Shown piece after piece: positions 1 through 8,466 of a stretch of 15,629 nt of DNA (the first letter of the stretch is position 1; each line of letters starts with the position of its first letter). Source of the stretch: Pelagophyceae sp. CCMP2097. Lineage: Eukaryota > Sar > Pelagophyceae. A program made the translations under genes and the position numbers. The DNA is taken from positions 239,276 to 254,904 of the forward strand of contig MU657207.1 of assembly GCA_026770575.1 (NCBI GenBank), in the 5' to 3' direction. The notes beneath the pieces are model-generated. The model saw only the letters and a list, made by a program, of their open reading frames with translations, did no database searches and had not been told where the DNA came from.

Positions 1-133
1 AATCCGCGCGTCGACGCCGCCAGCGCCCTCTTCGTCATCGGAACACATTTAGCACCGCACCAAAAAGGCGCTCAGCGGCGCGAGACGATGTTCAATCGCG
101 CTCGCCTTGCTCGGGGGTCCTCGTACTAGCCGT

Positions 134-164
134 GCGGGCCCACTGAGCCGCTCAGCGGGCCCGC
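134..164. repeat. GC-rich hairpin, 14-bp arms
   Basis: Arms 134-147 and 151-164 are reverse complements around a 3-nt loop. The single mismatch is A142 against C156, which becomes a G-U wobble if the minus strand is transcribed, so a minus-strand RNA would form the more stable stem. Just downstream lies more CCCGCGCGGGCCCG-type sequence that could form alternative stems. No transcript evidence is available. Confidence 0.7.
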
Positions 165-219
165 GCGGGCCCGTTTTCACCACTCGGACACCGTTTCAGT
201 GGCAGGGCCAAATCCCTGA

Positions 220-271
220 GCCTCCTCCGAACCTTTCCAATCAATCCATCCGTTAAATTTTCGGAGGAGGC
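220..271. repeat. inverted repeat, perfect 12-bp arms
   Basis: The arm GCCTCCTCCGAA (220-231) is exactly reverse-complementary to TTCGGAGGAGGC (260-271), with a 28-nt AT-richer loop. With the hairpin at 134-164 it makes two strong stems within 140 bp of otherwise empty sequence. It could be a non-coding RNA fold, a 3' end structure of a gene to the left, or a small foldback element; nothing seen decides between them. Confidence 0.7.
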
Positions 272-300
272 CCAAGAGCCTGGGCGTTAAGTTGGACACA

Positions 301-330
301 GGAATTCCTAGGAATTCCTAGGAATTCCTA
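301..330. repeat. three tandem copies of GGAATTCCTA (28-bp palindrome)
   Basis: Three exact head-to-tail copies of a 10-bp unit. Because GGAATTCC and CCTAGG are each palindromic, bases 301-328 also form one perfect palindrome. It ends about 85 bp upstream of the ATG of the secreted Cys-rich gene. The 10-bp spacing, about one helical turn, would suit a dimeric DNA-binding protein, but that is inference. Confidence 0.9.
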
Positions 331-414
331 GACCCGACCGTGACCCTAAACGGTTAAAGTACACGTAAGTACGACGTCAAGAACCAGGCTGAGATTCACT
401 CGCACGCAAGGACA

Positions 415-776
415 ATGCTCCGTCTCCTCCTCGCCTCGCTCGTCGTCGCGTCGGCGCAGGTGGCGGCGTCTAGTTTCCCGGCGCGCCTCGTGTTCGTAAA
501 GCGGCTGTAGGTCGGCTCGCGGGCTGCGCTTTGGGATCGTGGCGCAGCCCAAGGCTCGCTGCTACTTAAACCCAGAGACGATAATCATCTCCGAATGCGA
601 ATGCCACGAGAGCTGCGGCTCCTGCGGCTACTACGACATGCCGGACAAGGTGCGCCCAAAGCCGAAAAGTCGAAACCGTGACGTGTACCCTGCCGTAGGC
701 CGAAGATTGCATCACGTGCGCCGACGGCTCGGCCGTCGTCCCGGTCTTCGAGGACGGCACCGGCACCTGCGAGTAA
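415..776 (+). CDS. small secreted cysteine-rich protein, 3 exons, 86 aa
   Basis: Exons 415-495, 548-649 and 699-776, with introns of 52 nt (GTAAAG...GCAG) and 49 nt (GTGCGC...GTAG), both phase 0. Residues 1-18 or so (MLRLLLASLVVASAQVAA) look like a classic signal peptide. The mature part is short, acidic and has eight cysteines, including the clusters CECHESCGSC and DCITCADG, and ends in GTGTCE just before TAA. This spacing resembles one furin-like/growth-factor-receptor Cys-rich repeat, which is disulfide-bonded outside the cell. No single unspliced frame encodes it; splicing joins three separate frames cleanly. The start is the only ATG that gives the signal peptide. It faces the C2-TerD gene tail to tail. 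Specific function unknown. The gene model is good, the domain assignment only suggestive. Confidence 0.7.
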
Positions 777-880
777 AGACTTTCAAAGCCGCCTCTCCGC
801 CGCTCAAGGCCAAAGCACCTCAGGCGCCGCCTGCGAAAGTCCAGTCCCCCCTTGTCCTCTCATGAGGCATGAGTAGATCC

Positions 881-886
881 AATAAA
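881..886 (+). promoter_or_regulatory. possible polyadenylation signal AATAAA
   Basis: A canonical hexamer lies about 105 nt after the stop of the secreted Cys-rich gene, on the same strand, in the spacer before the convergent gene. The rest of 777-1014 shows no gene. Whether this organism uses AATAAA is unknown. Confidence 0.35.
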
Positions 887-1014
887 CTCATAACGATTTC
901 CTTCAAGAACCACTCGTGCCCCCGCGTCCGTCGCGCACCGCGGCGCCGTCGCGCCGCGTCGCGGCAAGGCTGGCGAGCGCCACACAGTTGCTAAAAAAGA
1001 CGTGTTACGAGCGT

Positions 1015-3558
1015 TCATCGCGGCGGGTGTTGCGCGTACGCCATGGGCAGTTGCTGCTGCGCGTACATCTGCTGCGGCTGCGGCTGCATCTGCATCTGTG
1101 GTTGCCCCCCGTACGGCGCGGGCTGCCCGCGCGGCGCCCCCTGCGGCATCGCGTAGCCCTGCGGCATCGCGTAAATCTGCGGCTGCTGCATCTGCTGCCG
1201 CGCGTGCATCTGCTGCTGCTGCGTGTGCATCTGCTGCATCTGCTGCGGGTGCATCTGCTGCTGCGGGTGCATCTGCTGCGTGTGCATCTGCTGCGGATGC
1301 ATCTGCTGCTGCATCTGCATCTGCTGCTGCTGCTGCTGCTGCGGCATCGTGAGCTGCACGTTGACCTGCATCTGCTGCGGCCGCGGCTGCTGCTGCTGCA
1401 TCATCGGCTGCTGGCGTTGCGGCTGTTGCTGGTGGTGGTGGTGCTGTTGCTGCTGTTGCGGCTGGTACGCCTGCGGCTGCTGCGCGTAGCCCTGCGGCTG
1501 CAGCTGCGGCGGCTTGCGTCGCTTGTTCAGCGGCTTGAACTCGCTGCGGTGGATGAGCGACTGCAGCTCGTCGACGTTGTCTGTCGCCTAGGTGCGGGTG
1601 ACGTCCCGAACCGGTCTGAATCAGTCCATGACGGTTGCATGGCAGTGTATGGCACTCGCTCCGGCATCCCCCGACCGAGGGCGTTGCCGGGTCGTCGGAC
1701 GCGGCCCGCGGACCATGCTGCCGTGCGCGGGTTCTACGCAGATCTTAAACACCCACTCACCTTCGCCGTCTCTATATAAGATGCCCACGATCACAGCAGT
1801 GTGCTTGTCCAGCGCGCGGTCCCCAGTCATCTCGAAACGCATAAAGTCGCGCCTTGTGGAAGAGTCGAACAAGTGGCACGACGTCCTGGAGACGTCGTCG
1901 AGCTCCTGGCCGCTGTACGAGTTGATGCATAATCCCACGAAGCGCGCCCGGGGGTCGATTCTGGAGAGCGAGAAGTGGATCTGCTCGTCGTCGCCCTTTG
2001 CCGCCCCGGACCGCTGATCGCCTAGTAGGAAAGCGTGAGTCCGTCTGACGACGTCGATTCCCCGGGTCCCTCGACGACGCGGCGCTTCGCCGCCGTGCCG
2101 AATGCCCATGCAGTTGCTGGCGAGCTTGTTGAAGAAGACGAGGTCTACTAATTGCAGGTGCTCGTCTAACAGGATCGCGGAGGCGTCGAGGTCGATGTTC
2201 TTGCCGTCAGTCACGTCCCAGGCCAGCCCGAGCGTCACCGCGTCCGACACCGTGTAGTCGGCGACCTAAGTCAGGCTATGAAGCCGTCCCGCGTCCGTTC
2301 GACTCACGGCGACGGTGCCGGACTTGCGCATCATGGCGATTCGATCCGACTCTTGAATGTTGACGCGCGGGCAGACGTCCCGCAAATATCCCTTAATCTC
2401 CGGGATGCAGCTGCCCCAGTCGCGGGCAAAGTGGTCGACGTCGCCGATTGGGTTGACGACGAAGTGGTTGCCCGCTATTCGCACTACGCGGCAGCTGAAG
2501 AGGCACGTGTGCGCGCCCTTTTGGCCCTACGGTTGTAAAGGTTCCTATAGGGTTTCTCGCCGTTGCGGCCCGCCTCTTCCCCGCTTCAACGCACGGGGTA
2601 GAATCGGCACAGCTCGGCGCGCGTCCGCACGTCCACGACCCGCGCCCGCGCCTATTGAACGAGTCGCGACCGACGCGGCAGATGGGGCACGTACCGCCTT
2701 GACTTGTTGAAAGGTGAGGTCCGGTGAAGCGACAGTGCAGACGAGGACTAACGCTTTGACGCTTTGCGGAAGCCTGTCCAAGCAGATACTTATAATCTCG
2801 TCGTCTCCGCCACCTAAATCGGCAGCCCCCGAAGTCTCGTCGCCGCTGTGCGTGATCGAACCGTTGCTGTTCCGTAAACGCGCAAATGAAACCGTCTCAT
2901 CGAGGAGGCAGTCGCCGTTTGCATCAAACGCGACTACCGCGGCGTCCAAGTCTACGTACACGGCCCCGGGAAGCATGTCCCAGCCCAGCGCCAGCGCGAT
3001 GTCGCCGCCCGAGGGCAGGTCGAAGGACGCGCCCGCCCCGAGGGTCAAAGCGCGTCTCGTCGTCATAGTCGCCTTTACAGAGATTTCGCCTTGCGCTTTC
3101 TTGCACCCTTGGCAGTTGGTCAGCTTTAAAGTCTTGGCGCACTCCTGCCCATTCATGAAAGATCGCAAGTCCAACGTGGCGGCGCCGAGGGCGTCGTGCG
3201 ACCCGATCTTGTCGTGGTCGAAAACCCGGAATTCCAGCGTCGGGTCCTTGCGGACGCAAGCCACGTCGAGGTCCAGCTTACAGCTAAAGTCCCACGTCGG
3301 GTTGAGGTTCTTGGAGACGACGGGCGTCTTGGCCAACTCGCGGCCCCCGATGAAGACCTAATCGAGTGCCGGAATATGATGCATCTCTCGAAGGATGATG
3401 CATCTCTCTCTGGATGCCCGCCACACCTTCACAAACGGATCGCTGGACCTTTTGGAGAAGAGGCCGCCATCCGCGGCGAGGAGGTCCGAAGCCGAGAGGA
3501 TCCGAAGCGTCAACGTCGCCGCGACGACGTCGTCCTCCACGCTCACTGCGGCGCCCAT
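1015..3558 (-). CDS. C2 - TerD - TerD protein with Gln/Met-rich tail (~712-731 aa, 6 exons)
   Basis: Exons on the minus strand: 3558-3427, 3357-2695, 2651-2595, 2526-2308, 2265-1714 and 1587-1015; introns are 69, 43, 68, 42 and 126 nt, all phase 0. Residues ~14-140 form a C2 domain with acidic calcium-loop positions D30, D40, D91, D93 and D99 (motifs SSDPFVK, FDHDKIGSHD); splicing exon 1 to 2 restores SDPFVKVFIGGRELAKT. Two TerD domains follow: ~145-330 (VDLDAA, HSGDETSG, GGGDDE) and ~355-520 (NIDLDASAI, KGDDEQIHF, ILYRDGEGEW). TerD domains of the tellurium/stress-response family bind calcium. The N-terminus MGAAVS fits an N-myristoylation site, so membrane attachment is likely. The last ~190 residues are Gln/Met/His/Pro-rich. 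Its joining through ATG|GTCCGC is the weakest splice, so the tail could be a separate gene. Biological role unknown; tellurite resistance should not be assumed. Confidence 0.8.
1057..1500 (-). repeat. CAG-rich low-complexity tract (poly-Gln/Met/His)
   Basis: On the minus strand this is a dense run of CAG, ATG, CAC and CCG codons inside the last exon of the C2-TerD gene. It encodes Q runs, units such as MHPQQ and MHTQQ, a run of four His, and MPQGYAMPQG near the end. Composition resembles prion-like, condensate-forming segments. The same tract makes artificial Cys-rich, Ala-rich and Leu/His-rich frames on the plus strand. Confidence 0.85.
2022..2078 (-). other. probable 57-nt in-frame intron within the second TerD domain
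   Basis: Read on the minus strand it begins GTCGTC and ends CCTACTAG after a CTCAC branch-like site. Its length is a multiple of three with no stop, so the frame is open whether or not it is spliced. Removing it turns an unusual RRRGTRGIDVVRRTHAFLL insert into RHGGEAPRDQRSGAAKGDDE, which matches the conserved TerD loop between H-x-G-D and GDDE. The donor is non-consensus, so retention is possible. Confidence 0.55.
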
Positions 3559-3972
3559 GCCGCAGAGGAGCGCCGATTGCCCCTGGCCAGGCCGACCTTT
3601 TTGCACCAATGCCGGTGCGGCGCGGCGCGAGGTCGGGGCCGCGCGGGGAGAGCGCGCGCGCGCGGCCGAACCACGTCGCAGAGCTAGCGCTTTTAGCGAA
3701 GAGTGTTTAGCGACTTCCGGGGACGCGTTTTTTTGTTCGCGTGCCCCGGGGGAGCTGCGTGGCCCGCAGAACACGTCGAACGGCCGCAGCGTCGGTCCGA
3801 TGTGCGAGGCCAGAGAAGCCTGCTCAGCCTGAGCCTGAGAGGGCATCGATAGAGAGGCCACCCCGGTCGCGCGCTCTCGACTTCGGAGTCGACTCGGACT
3901 GCGAGACAAAGTAGTATTCCTTTAAAAAGATTAAGAGGGGCCGTCGTCGAACTGGACGCCGCCCGGGGACGC
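3559..3972. other. intergenic spacer, C2-TerD promoter side and fadH 3' side
   Basis: No exon with coding character is visible. Bases next to 3559 should contain the promoter and 5' leader of the minus-strand C2-TerD gene; bases next to 3972 its upstream neighbour's 3' UTR. It includes a short alternating GC run (about 3651-3663) and an AT-rich patch near 3912-3932. A minus-strand frame open upstream of 3558 has no conserved character. Confidence 0.5.
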
Positions 3973-6812
3973 TTAGCGGCCGAGGAGGCCTCGGACGTAC
4001 TTGATTGCCCCAGCCTTCCACCCAACGGGCATGGCGAAGACGCTACCCGCGGGCGCGTCTTCGATCTGGGCCGCGAGGCGGTACCCTTGGTCGATTGCGC
4101 GCTTCGCGTCCAACTCGCCGGCCTCTTGCGCGCCGCCGATGATAAACGCCGGCGCCGCGGCATCCTTGAGGTCCTTGAAGAGCCCGTCCACCGACTGCTG
4201 CCCAGCGCAGAGGACGACGTCGTCGACTTCCAGCCTCGCGGCTTTCCCGCCGACTTTCACGAGCAGGCCGCCCGCGTCCACCCCGACGTACTCGACGCCC
4301 TTGACGAACTCGACGCCTCGGTTGCGCAAAGTGACGCGATGGATCCACCCCGTCGTCTTACCCAGGCCGGCGCCCACCGGGGTGGCCTTGCGCTGGAGCA
4401 AGTGGATCTTCCGCAGCGGCGCGCCCGCGTTTGTCGGCTTGAGGCCGCCGCGCTGCTTGAGGTCTGTATCAACGCCCCATTCGTCGTAGAACGCGGCCAG
4501 CTCGCCGCCCTCGGCGTGCGGCTTGTGCGAGAGGAATTCCGCCACGTCGAAGCCAATCCTAATTTGACAACGTCCATGCCGCAACCGCGCCGCAGACGAC
4601 TCACCCGCCGGCGCCGATGATGGCGACCCTGTCGCCGCAGGTGACGCGGCCCTCGATGACGTCGACGTAATTGTGGACGCGCGGCGCGCCGGGGATCGTG
4701 CCTAGCCTCTTCTCGTGGGCCGCTCCGGAAGCACCCGGGTCTCGTGTGTGTCTCTGCGATGCCGCGCGCCCATCCCGGTTCTCAGACGCGGCCTTTCCAC
4801 CGGCGCCCTCGAGCTTGACGTGTCTCGGGACGACGCCCGTGGCGACGACGATTCGGTCAAAGTCCTCCACGTCTTTTGATCCGATTTTGGTGTTGAGGCG
4901 CAAGTCGACGTGATGTTTCGTGATCTGTGAAGAAAAATAACGGATCGTCTCCCAAAACTCCGACTTGCCCGGGATCTTGGCCGCCAGGTTGAACTGGCCG
5001 CCGACGCGGCCCGAGGCCTCGAACAACGTCACGGAATGGCCGCGCTCCGCCAGTGCTGTCGCGCAAGATAAACCCGCCGGCCCCGCGCCCACGACGGCGA
5101 CTTTCAAAGGAGCGCTCGTCGGCACTAAATTGAGCGAGAGCTCGTGCCCGGCGCGCGGGTTGACGAGGCAGGAGACTGGTTTCAGCTCAAAGGTATGGTC
5201 GAGGCAGGCCTGGTTGCACGCGATGCACGTGTTCGTCTCGTCCTCTTGACCTTGAAACGCCTTTGCCACGATCCTCGCGTCCGCCAGGAACGGTCGCGCC
5301 ATGGAGACCAAGTCGCAGCCCGTGTCGCGCAAGACGTCTTCGGCCGTTTGCGCGTTGTTGATCCGATTCGTCGCGCAGAGAGCGACCTTGCGGTCCGGGC
5401 CCAAGAACGCGCCCAGTTTCTTCGTCGGGAAGACAAACGCCGCGCGAGGCACGCACGTGCCCTAATAAGGCGACCATGGAGCGGTGCTCGGTCATCACCC
5501 GTGTCGCATCTGACGGCCACGACGGGCCTCTGTCACGGTATCCGTCTCCAGGCGCTGCTCCTTACAATCGTGGGCACGCGCGCCTCGTGCCAGCCGATGC
5601 CCGTGTTGATCACGTCGACGCCGGCGTTGGAGAGCTCCGTCGCGAGGGCGCACGACTCTTCAAACGACATGCCTGCAGCGTCAAGGCGTTGCGAGAAAGG
5701 CACGAGGCGACCCGGCGGGGATGGGCGACGACCCAACAGGACGGACCGTCTTCGACGAGTTCGAGCAACGACAGCCGGAAGATGAGCGCGAACCCGGTCT
5801 CGCCCGCGGCCTGCCGCACGCGCCGTGCGATAGTCAAAGCCAACCGCGCGCGGTTCTCGGCGGAGCCGCCGTAGTCGTCGGTGCGCTGGTTCGTGCGCGG
5901 GGCGAGGAACTGGTTGAGCAAATAACCCTCCGAGCCCATCACCTCAACCCCATCGTAGCCGGCCGCTTTCGCCAACTCGGCGCACCGCGCAAAGTCGTCG
6001 ATCGTGCCCTCGATGTCCTTGGCCGACAGCGCTCTCGGCGTCGACATGCCGATTGGGGCCTTCTTTGCCATCGCCGAAACGGAGAACGGGTGGTACGCGT
6101 AGCGCCCCGCGTGCAAGATCTGCATGGCAATCAAGCCGCCGGCGTCGTGCACCGCCTTTGTCACCACCAGGTGGTGGTGAATCTCGCCTAGAGCCGTCTG
6201 TTTCGTCTGACGGCCGTTCGCAAAGACGCACTCTGCGTCGACAGTTTCGCCGCCATGGGCGCGACCCACCCTTCGCGGTTCGGCGCCAGGCCGCCCGTGA
6301 CGATGAGGCCGACGCCGCCGAGAGCGCGCTCCGCGTAGAATTGGGCCATGTCGTCTAGCGCTGCCGCGGAAGGCTCGCGACACGCACGCGACAACTTCTC
6401 TCGAGAGCGCGCCGCAACGACGCCCTGTCGCAGGCAAGAACGGACCTCCGGACGGGCCCTTCTTCTCCTCGAGGCCCGTGTGCATGCCTGCAACGAAGTC
6501 GTCGTGGCGACGCGTGGTTCGGAACGCGGCGCAGGTGCGTACTGCCCATGAGCGTGCGGTTCCGCAAGACGAGGCCGCTGCGCAGCGTCAGCGGCTCGAA
6601 GAGCTTCGGGTACTTTGCGTGCCTACGATATGGCCGTTCCGGAGCGGCGACCGGACGCCAAAGAAGCCCTGGCCGCAAAGAATCGCAGAGCGCCTAAGCT
6701 CTCACCGCGCGCCGTCGGTGGAGGAGCACCACGCGTCCGGCTGCTGCGCCATGGCCGAGAAGCCCCGCGACAGGCTCAGCGCGCGCCGCCGCCGGAGCAC
6801 GACGGACGCCAT
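3973..6812 (-). CDS. fadH: mitochondrial-type 2,4-dienoyl-CoA reductase, FadH family (9 exons, ~749 aa)
   Basis: Exons 6812-6706, 6622-6543, 6487-6446, 6360-6232, 6187-5747, 5672-5566, 5461-4801, 4701-4605 and 4558-3973. NADPH-dependent reduction of 2,4-dienoyl-CoA allows beta-oxidation of unsaturated fatty acids. An Arg-rich leader (MASVVLRRRRALSLSRGFSA) predicts mitochondrial import. The Old-Yellow-Enzyme-type FMN barrel follows, with LRNRTLMGSMHTGLEE, MGSEGY (Y208, equivalent to E. coli Tyr166) and GIGWHEAR (H295, equivalent to His252). The 4Fe-4S ligands are C381, C384, C388 and C400 (CIACNQAC...SC). The FAD motif GAGPAG is at 427-432 and the NADPH motif is IIGAGGIGFD. All active-site and cluster residues are intact. 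The final ~30 residues after AAQIEDAP extend past the bacterial end. Every splice restores a conserved segment, so the model is strong. Best alternative: another member of the same NADH:flavin oxidoreductase family. Confidence 0.9.
4702..4800 (-). other. probable 99-nt in-frame intron in fadH
   Basis: On the minus strand it begins GTGGAAAGG and ends GAGGCTAG, is divisible by three and has no stop. Splicing replaces a 33-residue Arg/Ser/Ala-rich insert by KLEGAGTIPGAPRVHNYVDV, close to the bacterial FadH stretch before the NADPH-binding site. The insert is therefore best read as an intron rather than a lineage-specific loop. Confidence 0.65.
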
Positions 6813-7036
6813 CGTTCTCTCCAGACAGCAATAATTGGTTCTCTCGAGATTTCGGCGATAACTTCAATGTGGCAAGAGAAGCGTCAAACAAGCCCCCACG
6901 ACGTAACTTCTTTGTGTTCCTTTACGAGTCCTACTCAGCCGCACTCCCGATAAGAATCCTCCTCCGGGAGCCGCGCTCCAAGAGGCGCACCCTCGGGACC
7001 AACACGAATCCCTTAGTCGGCGCCCTTCTAGAAGCT
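6813..7036. other. short spacer between fadH start and TRF4-like stop
   Basis: This 224-bp stretch should hold the fadH promoter and leader and the TRF4-like 3' UTR. I see no tRNA, exon or clear core-promoter motif. A short inverted match around 6958-6977 (CTCCGGGAG core) is present but weak. Confidence 0.4.
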
Positions 7037-8466
7037 TCACAAGAGGCCTTCGATCTCGTCGTCCTCGTCGTCGGATTTCCGCTTCCGCTTGTTCTTTTTC
7101 TTTTTCGTCTTCTTCTTGGGCTCCTCGGAAGCCGGGCTCTGCGCCTTCTTTGCGGAAGGCGGCGCCTCGTGCTTGGCGCGCTTCCGAGCCGGCTTGCCAA
7201 CCTCCGCATTTAAAGTGCGGCCCGCCAGAGCCGGGTCGTCGGGGTAGATGATGGAGGCGAGGAGCGAAGATTTGTCCCAGTCGCGCGCCGTCAGCGCGAC
7301 GGTGAGGTGGAGGTGCGCCTGCTCGAACGCGCGCTTGATTCTATTAATGGCAAAAGAGTTCTTCCCAACGTCGAATTTCGCGTCGTCGGGGTTCTCGATA
7401 GCCAAGAGCATGGGCCGGTTCTGATAGAACCACCCTCGGCCCTGTTTTGGGAAGTAGGACCCGTCTCCGCGGACGCAGATTCCAGTCGTGACGAAATTGA
7501 AATCTCTTGAGTACAGCTCAAAGAACTCCAGCAGCAGCGCGCCCAGGTTCGGCACCGACGGGAAGTTCGTCCTAAGAGCGGAGCTGAGTTGGCAACGGTC
7601 ACACGGAGTGGGACTCACGCGTGGTCGGTGCGGAGGCGCATCTGCAAAAAGCTGACGACCAAAAGCTGAGTCATGTACGACCCCATGCCCCCAGAGTACG
7701 TCTCGTTCAGCTCGCGCTGGTTCAAAAAGTACTTGAGGACCATGACAACCGCGCGGAGTGCGGGGAGCTGCTTCATAAAGTCTTTGATCACGCGGCCCGT
7801 CCGGAGGCCGGACTCGACGTCAAAGGAGACGTCAAAGGCGACGCCCGTATTCGCGTGCTCGAACTTGACGATTGGGATCCTGGCGGAATCGACGACTTCC
7901 ATGTTGGCGGCGAGGTTTCGGGCCGTCAGCTCCGCCGCCAAACGGTGCAGCTTCGCTTTATCGGTGCCCGGCGCGCCGAAGACGACGACGTCGATGTCCG
8001 ACGACGGCAGGTAGAGCTCCGTCAGCTGCGACCCAAACACCTCGGTGGCCGCGTCGGGCCAGATGGACTTGACAACGGCGCGCAAGTCGTTCAAAGAGTC
8101 CTAATCGACTCGATGCGGGCCTTTGCGACGTGTTCCGGGCCATTCCCAAGCCACTGCAACGCACGCGTCGCTCCGTCTCTTCGTCGTCGCCGAGGGAGAC
8201 GAGGTCGACGAAGGCGAGGATCTCGTTGTGCAAGGCGACGAGCCTACTCTTCGCGTGATGCTCGTCGCATCCCGTCGTGTGTCGTGTCATGCTCGTCGCA
8301 TCGTGTGTCGCCCCGTCTCCAGTGGACGCCGTCGCCACGGGTTGGGCCGGTCCTCGAGGTCGGCTGTGGCGGCCCAGGGCACGTCCGCCGCAGCGACGCG
8401 GCCGCCCGGGTCCTTTGTCTTCGCCGCCGCCACGGGCGAAAACGACATGAAATCCTCGACGTCCAT
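7037..8466 (-). CDS. TRF4: non-canonical poly(A) polymerase, TRF4/PAPD5-like (4 exons, ~407 aa)
   Basis: Exons 8466-8339, 8243-8165, 8100-7619 and 7571-7037; introns 95, 64 and 47 nt. TRF4-type enzymes add short A-tails to aberrant nuclear RNAs for exosome decay, as part of TRAMP in yeast. The N-terminal helix LVALHNEILAFVDLV precedes the nucleotidyltransferase core: FGSQLTELYLPSSDIDVVVFG gives G92-S93 and metal-binding D104/D106, with the third Asp at D159 (VAFDVSF). The central/PAP-associated domain follows (KYFLNQRELNETYSGG, LLLEFFELYSRDFNF). The C-terminus is Lys-rich (KKKTKKKKNKRKRK) then acidic, a likely nuclear localisation signal. The start is the first ATG in the exon; the frame is open further upstream, so a longer N-terminus is possible. 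Splicing joins conserved segments without gaps. A family-level call is firm; the subgroup less so. Confidence 0.88.
8258..8318. repeat. imperfect ~31-bp tandem duplication inside TRF4-like intron 1
   Basis: ATGCTCGTCGCATC occurs twice about 31 bp apart (near 8258 and 8289 on the plus strand), each followed by CGTGTGTCG-type sequence. The duplication makes up most of the 95-nt intron. It looks like a recent slippage or local duplication that lengthened this intron; no coding or regulatory role is evident. Confidence 0.7.

Larger units (their letters stand above)
1..414. other. gene-free left edge with inverted and tandem repeats
   Basis: No convincing coding exon is visible on either strand. 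The stretch holds a hairpin (134-164), a second inverted repeat (220-271) and a palindromic tandem repeat (301-330), listed separately. The part nearest 415 would be the promoter and 5' leader of the secreted Cys-rich gene; I see no clear TATA box. An upstream gene's UTR or an unrecognised non-coding RNA cannot be excluded. Confidence 0.55.

Noticed and set aside
1002..1489. Plus-strand frames rich in Cys (CICC units), Ala/Ser or Leu/His
   Set aside because: They are the antisense of the minus-strand CAG/ATG/CAC coding repeat; composition is explained by CTG and GCA trinucleotides and no domain or start context supports them.
3559..3909. N-terminal extension of the C2-TerD protein upstream of MGAAVS
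   Set aside because: The frame is open but Arg/Ala/Ser-rich and unconserved; MGAAVS starts just ahead of the C2 fold and fits a myristoylation site. An upstream start remains possible.
5610..6485. Minus-strand continuous frame covering much of fadH
   Set aside because: Its first ~95 residues are intron and out-of-frame exon; conserved FadH sequence there lies in other frames that splice together. Only the middle is real exon.
6813..7036. tRNA or small RNA in the short spacer
   Set aside because: No T-loop GGTTCGAATCC-type sequence or cloverleaf arrangement could be found on either strand.
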